From contig OX596344.1 in the NCBI GenBank assembly GCA_951394405.1, positions 2,757,062 through 2,821,061 on the forward strand: a DNA stretch of 64,000 bases, in the 5' to 3' direction. This DNA is from Coprinellus micaceus. Lineage: Eukaryota > Basidiomycota > Agaricomycetes > Agaricales > Psathyrellaceae. Made by a program: the position numbers and the translations under genes. Positions 34,767 through 46,280 of this stretch are shown here, piece by piece (the first letter of the stretch is position 1; the number at the start of each line of letters is the position of its first letter). The notes beneath the pieces are model-generated. The model did no database searches. It saw only the letters and a program-made list of their open reading frames with translations, and had not been told where the DNA came from.

Positions 34767-37289
34767 ATGGCGGAGAAATCCAACCCGAATATGTTGTTTG
34801 CGAACTTTAACCAGGACTTTTCGTGCGTATCCTCTCCTCCTGCTCCTCTCTTCTGCTTCTACACCCAGTCCTCGCTTTCCTCTCTCCAAATCCCTCCCTC
34901 CGGAACGATGCTGACTCAAACCCCTTGTCATACAGATGCATATCCGTCGGAACGAAGAAAGGCTACAGCATCATGAACTGCGACCCCTTCGGTCGAGTCT
35001 ACAGCATGAGTACGTCTCTTTCTCTTTCTCTTCCTTTCTCACTGCTCTCTGCTCTCCCACCTCTTACACCCCACTAACCCTCTCTCACCCAGCCGACGGC
35101 CCGCGCTCCATCGTCGAAATGCTCTTCTGCACCTCCCTCATCGCGCTCGTGGGCGACGCCTCGCCCTCCTCCTCCTCCCTCCACCCCTCTTCGCTCCCCT
35201 CATCCAAATCCCCCCAATCATCCACCTCACCCGGATCCACACCGCCCGGAACCTCCTCTTCTCGAAGACACCTCCAAATCGTAAACACAAAACGCCAATC
35301 CACAATCTGCGAACTCCTCTTCCCCTCCTCCATCCTACGCGTCGCGCTCAACCGCAAAACCCTCATCGTCGTCCTCGCCACCGAGATCTACATATACGAT
35401 ATCTCGAATATGAAGCTGCAGCACGTCGTCGAGACCGCTCCCAACCCCGAGGGGATCTGCGCCCTATCTACCGGGTCGGGCTTGCCTTCCGGGTCTGGGG
35501 GATATGGACCTGGGGGTGGAGGGGATGGGGGAAATGGGGGAGGGGGAGGAAGTGGGAGTGGGAGTGCGGGATGGCTGGTGTACCCAGGGTCCGTGCCGTC
35601 GCACGATTCCGGTCCCGCTTCCAAAGTAGAAGGGGGAGGAGGGAGAGGAGATGTATTGATCTTCTCAACCCGCTCATTCACAGTCGCAACCGCAATCCAA
35701 GCACACACGCACCCCATCTCCGCGCTCGCCCTCTCCCCCTCCGGCTCGCTCCTCGCTACCTCGTCTGAGCAGGGCACGGTGATTCGGGTGTGGAGTATGC
35801 CAACGGTTAGGGGTGTACAAGCAAACGGAGGAGGGGGAGGCGGAGGGGGAAATGGGGGAGAGAGGCTGTACGAGTTCAGGCGGGGGAGCACCCCGGCGAG
35901 GATATACGATTTGGCGTTTAATAGTGTGGGGACGCTCTTGGGGGTGTGTAGTTCCAACGGAACCGTACACGTGTTCCGGCTTGGGTCCGCGTCCTCTCAC
36001 TCCTCTTCTCATTCATCCCAATCTCCCTCATCTGCGTCCCACTCTTCTACCACCTCCCATTCAACATCGAAACCAGGCTCAACACCCACATCGGATCCCC
36101 ACCCCAGCCCTTCAAAAGAGGCCCAACCAGACGATGGGGGGCAGAAGAAGAAGAGCAGAGCACTAAGGTTCCTACCGAGCTCGGTGAAGACCCTGTGGGA
36201 CGCGCCGCAGCGCCACTTTGCGGCTCTTTCGTTGCCGGCGGGCGGGGTGCGGAGTGTGGTTGGGTTTAGTTCGTGAGTACTTTACTTGCGGTTTTCATTT
36301 TTAACTTGGACCCTCGTTTCCGTGTTTTATTCGAACTTGTGATATTCGACACGTACGCGTCGTCCTTTTTGCCTCTCTAGGCTACTATTCGCGCCGAGTT
36401 CAGTCGGCCTTGATTCCCCGGATTGCTCTGCCTGTACTGGTCGACTTCGGGCCTTGCCTTCGTGCATTCGGTCGTCCCTTTCTCCCTGTCGGTTTCGTTC
36501 GACCATGATTCTCTTTTCGTGGCCTCGTTACCCGCTTTCGGTCCCGTACTTCGTCCCTTCCCCCTTTCCCCGTTTTGCTCGAGCTGTACGCGGCGTTCGT
36601 TCGGTCGTGCATGGTGCCCTTGTCCCGCATTTCGAGTTTCGTTTTCTTGCTCGCGTTTCAAATTTCGTTTTTCGCGAGATACGCCCGTAATGGCTCTCGC
36701 GTATAACCCCTCGCCTTCGGCGTTCGTTCGTTCCTATTTACTGGGGCTTCTCTCTTCCTTCCTCATTCCCTTCTTACCCCTCATCACTATCGCATTCCCC
36801 CGAACCTCCAAAAACACCTCGCTAACCACCCCCTTCCCCACCAGGACAATGCCAGAAGTGATGGTCCTCAGCGCGGAGGGCTACCTCTACGTGTACGCCA
36901 TCGACCTTGAGAAGGGGGGCGAGGGCGGGTTGGTGAGGCAGTATAGGTGCGTTGGGATTTCTTTTGTTTTGTTTTGCTTTTGTGGGGTTTGTGTTGGGGA
37001 GTGGGAAAGTGGAGAAGGGGAGGCCTCGGGTATCGCCCGTCGATCCTGGCTCGGGACCTCCAGCTATCGGGGCTGGTCCGCCGTTCCGAGTTCCTCGAGT
37101 CCTCTTCTTGCGTACTCCAGGTCCTCGAACTTGACCCTGCGCTGGGACGCGGTCTGCACAAGACCTACCTCACTTTGCCTCGTGTCGTTCCTCCGCTTTC
37201 CTTATCGATATGTCTCCGAGGGAACAAGCTCGCTGACTCCCATTCTCGTTTGTTTACCTAGCCTCCTCGATTCGGTTGACTTGGACTAG
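34767..37289 (+). CDS. ATG18: Autophagy-related protein 18 (PROPPIN, WD40)
   Basis: Phosphoinositide-binding seven-bladed beta-propeller that works with Atg2 at the growing autophagosome and on vacuole membranes. Exons 34767-34822, 34936-35009, 35093-36272, 36845-36946 and 37262-37289 join to 479 residues. Signature blocks: [78 protein letters not shown] and, decisive, YEFRRGS, the FRRG motif that binds PI3P and PI(3,5)P2. The last exons give [20 protein letters not shown] and end SLLDSVDLD. Two species-specific insertions interrupt the propeller: a Gly-rich loop near 35490-35570 and a Ser-rich loop near 35990-36130. Introns 3 (572 bp) and 4 (315 bp) are far longer than usual here. A conserved housekeeping gene. 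Confidence 0.95.
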
Positions 37290-38205
37290 GTTGGTTGGTT
37301 CCTCGAGTCGGCCGCGGGACTCGCGTTTCGTGGGTTTCGATTGGGGATTTCGGGCGGCGGGAAGGGGCCGTTGTTTCCGTGTATCGAGGGAGAGGGTCGG
37401 ACGGTTAACCGGATCGGAGCGTGCAGCTCGTACAGTTCGATGGGGTGGCGCGGTGGGAGGAGGATATGGTAGGATAGGATATGGACATGAAGGCGAGAAT
37501 ATGTCATATGCCAGGACTTGGTCCGACGCGGTGGGCAGAGTTTACCAAGCGAATTTGGGGGCTAGGGGGTGGTTCGGGATAACCTTTTTTCACGCGTAAA
37601 TGACCGAGTTGGCAGTGTATAGTATTATCATTCTACGATGATATGGAATCGAGATAAAAGTAGATTCATGGACGGAAGCGACGTAAACTGAGCCCCGGGT
37701 GTATCTGTGCGGAGGGTAATACAGGGCAGGATGGGTAGGTGTACTTCGCCGTAACGTTCCCCCGTGATCCCCCCGATTCAGTTGGTTCATGCTGGGCAAC
37801 AAAACGCGGTCGAGCATGTACGCTTTGGTTAGCTGCGTTTGAGTACCCCCCGGGGGCCCATCCTTGATCGGCAGGAAGACCATCTAAGTTGACATCACCA
37901 TCTCTCAATTTCGATCTGCGTCGTAATACTGCACGGCTCTGCCCTTGACTTCCGAGGAAAATTAGATCGCTTTGAGCGCCGGGGTACCCGTTGACAGCCT
38001 GCGTCGACCAACTTGAAAAGATACGATGATGGAAACACTTTCCACGGTGCTCGCAAGGATTGACGTCGAGCTTGGAAACGCTCCACTCAGTTCGAGGGGC
38101 ATCTAATTGGCGAAGAGAATCATAGGGAGAGAGGTTGATTGTTATCGGAGGGAGTTGGATAGTGCGGAGGCCTCCCAGATGAAGCGAGGCTAACGGGGGT
38201 TTAGA
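37290..38205. other. Intergenic, nothing recognised
   Basis: Downstream of ATG18. Only short open frames without domains. Confidence 0.45.
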
Positions 38206-38385
38206 TTATTTGGATGTTACCCATGCGCAGAAACCCTCCACAGTGGGGACCCCGAGGAATAAGAGGGCGCCGCTCGCGAAGACGATTGGAAAGAGAATGG
38301 AGCCCGCACCAGTCTGAACGTCCCACGAAGGCTCCATCGAGGCACCTAAGGACGTAGAGAACAGCATGGCCACAGATTTAAGCAT
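38206..38385 (-). CDS. Possible 59-residue membrane protein or last exon
   Basis: ATG at 38385 opens a 60-codon frame ending TAA at 38206. It holds a hydrophobic helix, GSILFPIVFASGALLFLGVP, preceded by a mildly hydrophobic N-terminus. It is too short to be sure. It may be the 3' exon of a larger gene whose other exons I could not join upstream (38400-38720). No family recognised. Confidence 0.3.
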   Translation of the reverse strand: MLKSVAMLFSTSLGASMEPSWDVQTGAGSILFPIVFASGALLFLGVPTVEGFCAWVTSK

Positions 38386-38779
38386 TTCTGCTTCTCAGAA
38401 TCGCGTTGGGTCGTTTCCATCCGCGGGTCCATTTCACTCCGGCAACGGTGCATGGGTGGTAATTCATGGAGATGCGTCTACCTTGTAGTTCACCCCGCAA
38501 GACGGCGTTCAGGCGTGAGTGAGTATTCCGCCACTAACCCCCACCGCGAATAATCCGTCGCGTCCACACGACAATTGAGGGGAAGAGTCGGTTGGAAAAT
38601 ATTGGATTAAGTTTAAAGTACAATTCGACGACACGTTAAGGAGAGGAATAAAGTAGGCATGGGTGGCTGTGAAGCCACTCGACGGCGAATGGGTGACTCG
38701 ATGAGCCACACTGGACATGCGCGTCTGGTTGTATGGAAATGAGCGCGGAAAAAGAGGATTCGTTCATGAGAGACTTACA

Positions 38780-39259
38780 TTAAGCAGATGGCGACAGATT
38801 GTCAACGCGAATCTCGAGGACTAAGACCTCGCAATAGTGCCGCACCCAAGTATCTTCGCTATCCCACTCTTGCTGGGCAGTGGCTAGAGGCAGGCTCATG
38901 TATTCCGCGTAGACGTTCATCGGCGTAATCGTGTCGTCTGGCATAACCTTGAAAACATCGTAAAACCTTGACCCATCATCTTCTTCTCTGTCGAGCCCTT
39001 CCTCAGCCGCCCACATACTCCTAGCGCGATCGGACAGGTTCCTCCAGGCGTCCCAGACTTCGAACTCGAGCGACAAGAATTCGCAACCCTTGGCTTCCAA
39101 GATCTTCTTCAGTCGCGCAATGAATAGGTGCATCCCCTGGATAGGTGGGATTCGGATGGTCCGCTTTGGACGCTGCATATGTTCTTGTGGTTGCGCGCGT
39201 TTCAAGCCTGGAGGAACATAGAAGGCCGACTTGTCGCGAGATTTGCGTTCCGCAGGCAT
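38780..39259 (-). CDS. 159-residue protein, possible HMG-box-like domain
   Basis: One uninterrupted exon, with a good TATA box about 47-56 bp upstream. The basic N-terminus (PKRTIRIPP) leads to MHLFIARLKKILEAKG, then EFEVWDAWRNLSDRARSMW. The spacing of aromatic, Lys and W-x-x-L-S residues recalls an HMG box (LF...R...K...W..LS...). If so it could bind DNA. The C-terminal third has acidic and aromatic residues and no known motif. The HMG comparison is by eye and weak; the gene itself looks real because of the promoter and clean frame. Confidence 0.6.
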   Translation of the reverse strand: MPAERKSRDKSAFYVPPGLKRAQPQEHMQRPKRTIRIPPIQGMHLFIARLKKILEAKGCEFLSLEFEVWDAWRNLSDRARSMWAAEEGLDREEDDGSRFYDVFKVMPDDTITPMNVYAEYMSLPLATAQQEWDSEDTWVRHYCEVLVLEIRVDNLSPSA

Positions 39260-39305
39260 GATGTCGGCTGTTGAGTTGGTCAGAGTCTCCTGGGATGGTC
39301 TTAGA

Positions 39306-39315
39306 CTTTTATATA
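39306..39315 (-). promoter_or_regulatory. TATA box of the 159-residue protein gene
   Basis: TATATAAAAG on the minus strand, 47-56 bp upstream of the ATG at 39259, a textbook core promoter spacing. Confidence 0.6.
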
Positions 39316-41685
39316 CCTAAGAGAGAGGGTTAATGTGAGCTGTACGAAGCAAAGGAGATCTTAGAAGATTGGTTGAAGAATGTCTTCGGCTCGGACTTTC
39401 AATATCAATTAGGCAAGTGGCTATTGTTGTGCACGTGAGTATTGGCCCAAGGGAGATGTACTGCGACACTACTCATCACCCTCGGCGGTATCTGCTAACC
39501 CTATGGGTCAAACTTCGCAGATAATCTACCACCCTGGAGCGTAAGTGTACGTGGGTTCTACAACGCTCGAAACCACCAACAGCCACTCCGGTCGGCGTAC
39601 CATATTGAACAGGTCTTACACAGATAGAAGGCGAACTGGCTGCTCGATCAGGCACAGTGGGGTACACTAGAACTTCCTTACCCAAAGGCGTAGCCGGCGG
39701 AGACGCGACGAGGTTGCGAGCGTCGGAATCTACTGTGCCGCTCCACAGCGTCCAGGTTGACAATGGACAGAGGTCTTGAGCGTGAGCACCTAGTCTACGC
39801 TGAAAAACAATATGCTTTCCCTTGCGTGTGCCTGTCCTTGAGTTGCTTTTCTCCCGCTCAAGGTGTTGGGCGCCTCTTTGCAGGCCAGGGGCCTGGACCT
39901 TCCGATGGCCCATCATACATTCACGTGACTACCGGTCTCGGCCGAACGGCACACGGGCCAACCCAGCCCTCCTTGCGAATCGACCACCACCTCCTTGTAC
40001 TCTGCCTGCTCTTCGCCCCATGGTTGGGCGCTATTCATATGCTAAACACGATATCATGTCTCCCCGAACCCGGCGGGAATGGATCGAACAATCACACCAC
40101 GGAAACACAATCAGATTCGTCGTTGGCCTGACTGTAGATTCAAAATTTGTAGTCGCACCGCAGCTCGCACTTCCATGATGCTAAATGGCCTTTCCTCTCG
40201 ATATAGTCCTTCCCCCTCCCGCTGGAAGCCACATATGCCACCGAAGGCTTAGTCCAAGACCGATTATCGAGAACATCCGCCGCGCTGGAGAGCATCTCGA
40301 ACACCTTGGGGTCAATCTTCGGTCCGACCAGGAGTTCCTCCTCCGATGCGGGAACTTGTCAACTACGAACCCCTCTGCCCAAGTGCTCGACTGTATTCGC
40401 CCCTGAAACGACGTGACAGAGCCAGACATTGGAGGGTCACCCTACCGATCACGGAACCCAAGACGAGAAGACTGCGGCGCATCATATCAGAACGAAGAGT
40501 CGTACGAATATTCCCTTTGTATTGGAGCTCCCGGTCGGAGCCGCCATCTTCTGATTCTTCGGGTGGACCGTGACCGTGAACGAGGTCGGCCTCGACGCCG
40601 ATCTCGCAATCGCCCCTGCACGGGTCCAACTCCCAAACCCTCAAGATCTCATGATGCCAGGCGTCGCGACTCGGCGCATCTGATGAATACGGCGCAACGC
40701 CTTGTTTCCGCGCTGCGGGGTTGCATTCCATTCAACCACCGTGGGTATAGTCACCAGTGTTTGGGATTCATCAGATATCGTCCTGGCTGGTCATCTCTGT
40801 AGCCCTCCCCCGTACTCCGGTTCGGATCGTGTCTGGTTGGCGGAGTCAATTTTGGAATGCGCCGGCCCAGGGTATCGCAAGTGGGTCGCAGGAAGGATGT
40901 CGGACTCCAATCGAATCGCCGTGGAGGAATATCGACGCGCACCTCTAACCCTGAGGTCTCGAGGGTTCGTTCACGTCTGTGATCCCCCAGACGATGGCTC
41001 GAGCAGCGACGACGAAATGGCGCGGTGTGGCGCATCCAGACAGTCCGACCTATGGCTCTTCCTCGCCCGAAGGTATCGTTGTGATGAAGCGACTCACTTC
41101 TACACAGAAGCGGGGGATCCATAGCAAGGATGCGTAATCATGAGTCGTATGTTTCGTGCTGTATGGCATGAGTGCTCTACTGCACAAAAGTACGACCCTC
41201 CGCTCGGCGATCATTTCGAAGGAAGAGGATATGTGTTTGATGTGAATCAAGGCGAACGCCCGTGAATCCACCAAGCGAAAGGGCGTGAGGCGTAACCCGT
41301 ATGCCTGCCGCAGACCCTGGGGGTATCGTTGACTCCCCCATTTCAATTCCGTCGGCGGACTTGGATCCGTGGCAGCTTGAAGCACTTCTCATCCGTCGGT
41401 CGTAGATCGGACTCCTGCCGACAAAGTACATTGGCTTTGTTCGTTCTAAGCGACGTCCGAAGGCGGGATCGACGTTTCGAATCCAGCAGTTGCGTAGCGG
41501 GACCAATAACGTTCATATAGTATCTTTCGGCTCCTTTGGGACTGTAGGCGCATGGGCGCTCCGTGTCGGATTGGGCCTGCCATCGGCAACCTTGTTATAC
41601 ATACCCTATCAACGACGCAAGGATCGCCATCCCACGTCTCCCTTCCTTTTACCCCTCCCTCTGCTTGCCACCTCCGCTTTGCGCG
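39316..41685. other. Intergenic, no recognised gene
   Basis: Dense with 60-140 codon chance frames on both strands (for example 40413-40802 plus, 40751-41122 minus) that overlap one another and show no domain. A decayed gene cannot be excluded. Confidence 0.35.
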
Positions 41686-43003
41686 ATGCAGAGCCCACAC
41701 ATTATGCAGTGAGTACCTCAATACCCAAGGACTACGCACACGTCACTCATCCGGGCTCTCTAGGACAGGGCCTCTGGTGCGCATACCCTTCAAGGTTCTT
41801 CGACATGTCACGAACTGAGGAATTGCGTTCAGATCATGGGCACCCTGTTCGGGTTCTTCCTTAACGGGGTCTTTGCAACCCAGCTTTGTGCGTATGATGA
41901 ACTCCCGCCGTCAATCGTCGACCAACCACAATACTGATTCATCCTTCGTTCAGACGACTACTACTCGGGCTTCCATAGCCCAGAGAAGCGCTCTTTTGTC
42001 TATCTAGGTGGGTTTTTACCTCATCGCCGCTCCTAGTGCCAGTACTGAGCGACAATTGATCCACCGTAGTCAGCGTGGTGGCAGTCATCGAAGCACTCCA
42101 TCTCATCTTCTCTACCCATACCTTCTACTCAATAATGGCGGAAGGGTTTGGAGATGCGAGTGTTTTCACAAGAACCCCCACCTCCAGTGTCGCTATGCCA
42201 GCACTTAATGGAGTTGGTGAGTGCCAGCGCAGAATCATGTCGGGAGAGCCAACCTCAGACACCCTCCCTACCAGTCGGCTTGTGCACGCAAGTATTCTTC
42301 GCGTGCAGAATCCTCCTATTGAGTAAAACGACTCTCGCTAAAATCGCGTCTTGTCTAGTTGCACTGGTGCGTATGGTACGCGAGGCACCGACCACAGATC
42401 TCGTTACTGAGGAGGAAATTATAGACAGCGTGCCTGCAGTGCTCTGCAGCTATTGGTCTCAGCGTTCAGTTCGGCCTCCTCGCCCGTGATACTGCGTTTC
42501 TTCAATCTCTGAAGCCGACGGTCACTGTCTGGCTGTCTGGAAGCGTGGCATGCGACATGACTATCTGCGCGGCTATCACGACAATCCTCATCCACCATCG
42601 TCGCTCGGTTAACTATACTCCTTCCAAGCGACTGGTGAACTGCCTCATCGTCCATAACGTCGAAAACGGGCTGATTACTACGGTGATCGCCCTCGCTGGC
42701 CTTTTAACCTATTTGAAGCTCCCCGAATCATGGTTCAACATCTGCTTGTGAGTGACTTGTCCTATTCGGCCACAGTAGTTCGAGAGCTCACTCGAAGGAG
42801 CGTATAGTGAAGTCCTTCTTGGACGAATGTACGCCGTCGTATTGCTTGCATCACTCAACGGCCGACAACGAATGCACTTCTACTTCGAACCCAGAGATGA
42901 CCTGGAGTTCCAATGCACCCTTGGGCCTTGCGGTAGTCAAGAAACCTCGAATCAAACAGGGACGACCGCTCACGATCCTCTAACACCCTCGGAGAAGGTT
43001 TGA
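41686..43003 (+). CDS. DUF6534-family 7TM membrane protein, copy 2 (intact)
   Basis: Seven exons (41686-41708, 41769-41887, 41954-42007, 42070-42216, 42275-42366, 42425-42747, 42808-43003) give 317 residues, and every junction keeps frame. Helices are visible in MGTLFGFFLNGVFATQLY, VVAVIEALHLIF, CTQVFFACRILLL, IGLSVQFGLLA, VWLSGSVACDMTICAAITTI and ENGLITTVIALAGLLTYL. The family hallmark LLGRMYAVVLLASLNGR opens the last exon, followed by a polar tail. Function is not known; DUF6534 proteins form large families in agaricomycetes and may be receptors or channels. Intact counterpart of the 5'-damaged gene at 15434-16616, on the opposite strand about 26 kb away. Confidence 0.85.
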
Positions 43004-43462
43004 ATCCACGATTAGTGGTGGGCCATGGCTGCTCGGGCATATCCCCGGTGAGCTCCAGCGCAGGTTTCGTCTTCACACCGCGTCCCTGAGATTCCGTGGG
43101 TTTAGGTTGCCGGGAAGAGGGTATCCCGACAGGCACACCCCTTGGCCACCTTCCTCGGGACGTGTACACCAGAGTACAATGTCTAATGTAGAAACAGAAA
43201 TTGAATTCGATGTACTGAAGGCAAACACGGGGTCTTCATCTCCAGCTGCGGCCACACGAACAAAATGCGGGATTGGCAGTTGATGTCGATCCTTTGCGGC
43301 TCTTCGACGCGTTCTGGATGTGTCGTCGCAAGATCGCGTATTCCCAACTGCTTGTTGACTGACGTGCCGCATCACATCGGCTCGTTCACCCACGATTTCT
43401 CATTGACTTGCTACAGACACAGTACCGTTTCCAAGCCGCTACCCTGACACGGCGCGAGGTCA
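43004..43462. other. Intergenic between convergent genes
   Basis: 3' flanks of DUF6534 copy 2 and LPMO copy A. Nothing else supported. Confidence 0.5.
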
Positions 43463-44475
43463 TTAAGCATTAAGTCCGTATATTCCACCGCCGGGAGAGC
43501 CTTCCCAGACATCTCCTCCAGGAAGAGGGTACTCAGCTGGGTTGGCAATCTCAGTGCCTCCGGGTGGCCACATGAGGCCAGGTTGCCCAGGAACGTACGT
43601 GCCTGCGTTCAGAACGACCGTGGTGAGCTGCAAGAAACGACGTAAACATTGAAGGGAGGCTTACCAGGGAAGCTTACACCACCTGGAAGGACCTTCGATC
43701 CGTTGGACGTGACACGGATCTGAACGCACGAAGGGTAGTGCTGGGCTCCGTTGAGGTGCGAAGCCTCTTGAAGTGTGATAATCTCAGCTTGAGAGCGTAG
43801 AACGACTCGTTAGAGTCGCACGGAAATTATATGATATGAGAGACTTACATCGAATGAGGTAGTCACCCGCTGGGACGTCCGGGATCGTGACGAAGTGGTG
43901 TCCCCTAGTGTCTTTACCAAACCTCTGGAAGTAATCATCAGCCCAGAGGCTGTCGGTGGCGTTGTACGCATAGTGATATAGCTTCGTCCAGATGTTAGGC
44001 GTATTGACGCCCGTAGATACTGCTGGAGCGATGTAGACGAGAACTGGCAGAGGATGGGATATCGATCAATACTGGGTGAATGTTGAACAGACGAGAGAAG
44101 CTTACGAGGCCCGACATGGTTTCCACTGTACATGTCGCCTCGCTTCGTCCAGAACCATTCGGGTGCGAGGGTGTCGCCAGCCTTGACTTCAAGCCACTTG
44201 GGCTGCTCGCGATTTCCGAGGGTGTGGCACGCAATGTACGACCAATCCGGGTTTCGGAGAGGAGCGTTCATCTCGATATTGAACTTGGTACGTTCCTATC
44301 AAATAGCATGAAGGTCAGTGGTCAACGATCGGATAAACGAGAGGATGGAGAGACTCGCATAGAGGTTTCGGCCATCGCCTTGCCATTCGTCGTTGATCCA
44401 AACTCCGTAGATGCTAATATGTGCAGATACAGCTGTAGCGAGTGCGAATGCACTAAGGAGAGACAAGAACTTCAT
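43463..44475 (-). CDS. AA9 lytic polysaccharide monooxygenase, copy A
   Basis: Secreted copper enzyme that cleaves cellulose or hemicellulose chains by oxidation. Exons 44475-44359, 44295-44106, 44043-43849, 43787-43665 and 43602-43463 give 254 residues. The signal peptide ends ...VSA, so the mature protein starts with His (HISIYGVW), the N-terminal copper ligand. The second ligand is the His in YSGNHVGP, before LLVYIAPA. The axial Tyr and disulfide Cys are in AQHYPSCVQIRV, paired with IACHT. The C-terminus is SPGGGIYGLNA; no cellulose-binding module. Intron 1 has a GC donor (TAT|GCGAGT). Divergently transcribed from the USP gene at 45249, exactly as copy B at 60026-61035, whose exons have identical lengths. 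Substrate cannot be told. Confidence 0.88.
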
Positions 44476-45248
44476 GGTAGCGTCTCAAGAACTCGAGCGA
44501 GGTGGAACTTCCTGAATATTCGCGCTGAAGCGCACGGGCTTCTTATGGCGGGCTCGGGTAAGCACTCGTTACTCAAATCATTTCCATTCAGGCCAAGGGC
44601 TGAAGCGAAGCGACTTGGAATGCCCTTCAATATCATCCTGGCGTTCGATTTTTCCGACTCGTATTGAAGGATAACTTCCTACTCACACTCATATTTCTAC
44701 GTGTATAGGTCTGTGTGCTGGAGAAGCTAAGTGCATCGATGTGGCCTGAGACATTTCCCCGTGCCGTCTCTTCACGCACTTACCGTGATGCCCGAAGAAT
44801 CAATTTACTGTGACTTCTCGTTCTCAACCCCTGGGCAAATCGTCGGATCGACGGTTCGGGTGGGTGAGCGAGAGAGCCAAAGAAGCCGCGGGATATATGT
44901 CGGAGGCTTGAAGGAGGCACGAGGCCACCATATTTGCTCAGCACGACTTTTGTAATTCTCATCGAGCCGCTCTCAGAACGGCCATTGAGACTCGAGGAAG
45001 TTAGAAGCCTCGTTCTTAATCGGTGAAAGCAGGGTCAACGGTCAATTATGACCTCGTTAGGCACACTTGGTACCGTCATGTGAATGGGAAGTCGTTGCGC
45101 TTGGTAGAAAGAACGGGTGAGACGGTTGAGGCTACTCCCTCTCAATTCGGAAGGAACATCCTATGACATGCCCCTGTAACCCGATATAAGGTCAAGTTCG
45201 CATCGTGGGGCACCCAAAATCGTCTCCACCCGGGGCAGAGTTCCATAA
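44476..45248. promoter_or_regulatory. Bidirectional promoter of LPMO-A and USP-A with conserved blocks
   Basis: 773 bp between two divergent start codons. Two blocks, 44753-44766 (ATTTCCCCGTGCCG) and 44781-44802 (core CCGTGATGCCCG), recur in reverse order and strand at 59727-59740 and 59691-59712 in the other promoter, with the same 14-bp gap and only one mismatch in the longer block. Both lie about 280-330 bp upstream of the LPMO start. TATAAG at 45185-45190 precedes the USP start by about 60 bp. Confidence 0.7.
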
Positions 45249-46280
45249 ATGAGGCTCACAATCTTGTTACTTGGTCTCACCGGGTTGATCACACCATCCT
45301 ATGGTGAGTTCGATACATCGTGTGGGACTCGTCTAGCGGGAAAGACTCACATGAGTGTGTCCTTGCCGCCTCAAGCAGCCGCTCTGTGAGTTCCTTTGAG
45401 TCTTCTGAGTAATACAGCTGACCCACCCACCCACCAATATACGCAGAACCAAAGGTTACATCCAAATCAGAGGGGTGAACTGGGAGAAAGGCATAAACAT
45501 ATCCACCCTTTTCGACAGCTACGATGGCGACATCATCGCTTCGGACACGGCACCTCCTCTACAAGTTCAACTTGACCTTGATAGAGCGCAGGCGGTGGAC
45601 TCTGATATCGAGATCCTGGTCAGTAGATGGCGTTCACCGTTTGCGCGACTTGGTATATTGAACTTCCAGGATAGAACGGATTCTGGCCGGATTTGTATCC
45701 TTACTTGGGAGTCAGCGCACGGTCTGCCTACGATGTTAACCCGTATGTCATCTCCTTGAGTCCTTAATTATCACTTGAGAAGGGAGACTGAGGACATGAG
45801 CAGAAAGTCCCCCATTATTGGCATCATAAACGTCCAACAAACCTCGGACGCGCGCCTTCAACGGAAAGAGAACGCGTTCACCGCATGCTACCCGAACCCG
45901 ATGGATGGTCTCCCATACCAAGCGAGTGCGATCGTAGGTCCATCGCGTCTTTCAGCACGGTCTATATCTCAGCGACCTGACAGTGGAGATATGACCCCTC
46001 GGCGGGAGGGAAGCTCACGCCAACCGTTCTGGGGCTGGATGGAACTCGCCTCCCCTATTCTATTCAAGGAGGTTGGTGGGAAGGCAGTTGTGAGTCACAC
46101 GATATTGCCACACCGGACACAACTGACCCTATAATAACCTGTCTCAGTTTACTTCAGTATTGCACCGGAGTCTCCCCCAGGTGAACAGCTGGTACGTGTC
46201 ATTCCGGACGTTCGCTCCCTTACGAAGTCAATGAACTCGTTTTCGAAAAGGGCATTTTCTTTGTTCCTGCCACCGAATGA
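45249..46280 (+). CDS. USP-A: unrecognised small secreted protein with 7-nt micro-exon
   Basis: Eight exons: 45249-45303, 45379-45385 (7 nt), 45447-45618, 45675-45742, 45804-45933, 45984-46089, 46148-46191 and 46251-46280, giving 203 residues. The first exon is a signal peptide (MRLTILLLGLTGLI). The mature part holds blocks shared with USP-B: STLFDSYDGDIIAS, PLQVQLDLDRAQAVDSDIEI, NGFWPDLYPYLGVSAR, RKENAFTACYPNPM, QASAIWRYDPSAGG, LGLDGTRLP and FFVPATE at the C-terminus. Few cysteines, no membrane helix. I do not recognise the family. The micro-exon is needed: without it exons 1 and 3 are out of frame, and the same 7-nt exon is found in USP-B. Head-to-head with an LPMO in both copies, so a role beside the LPMO on plant polysaccharide is plausible but unproven. 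Confidence 0.75.
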
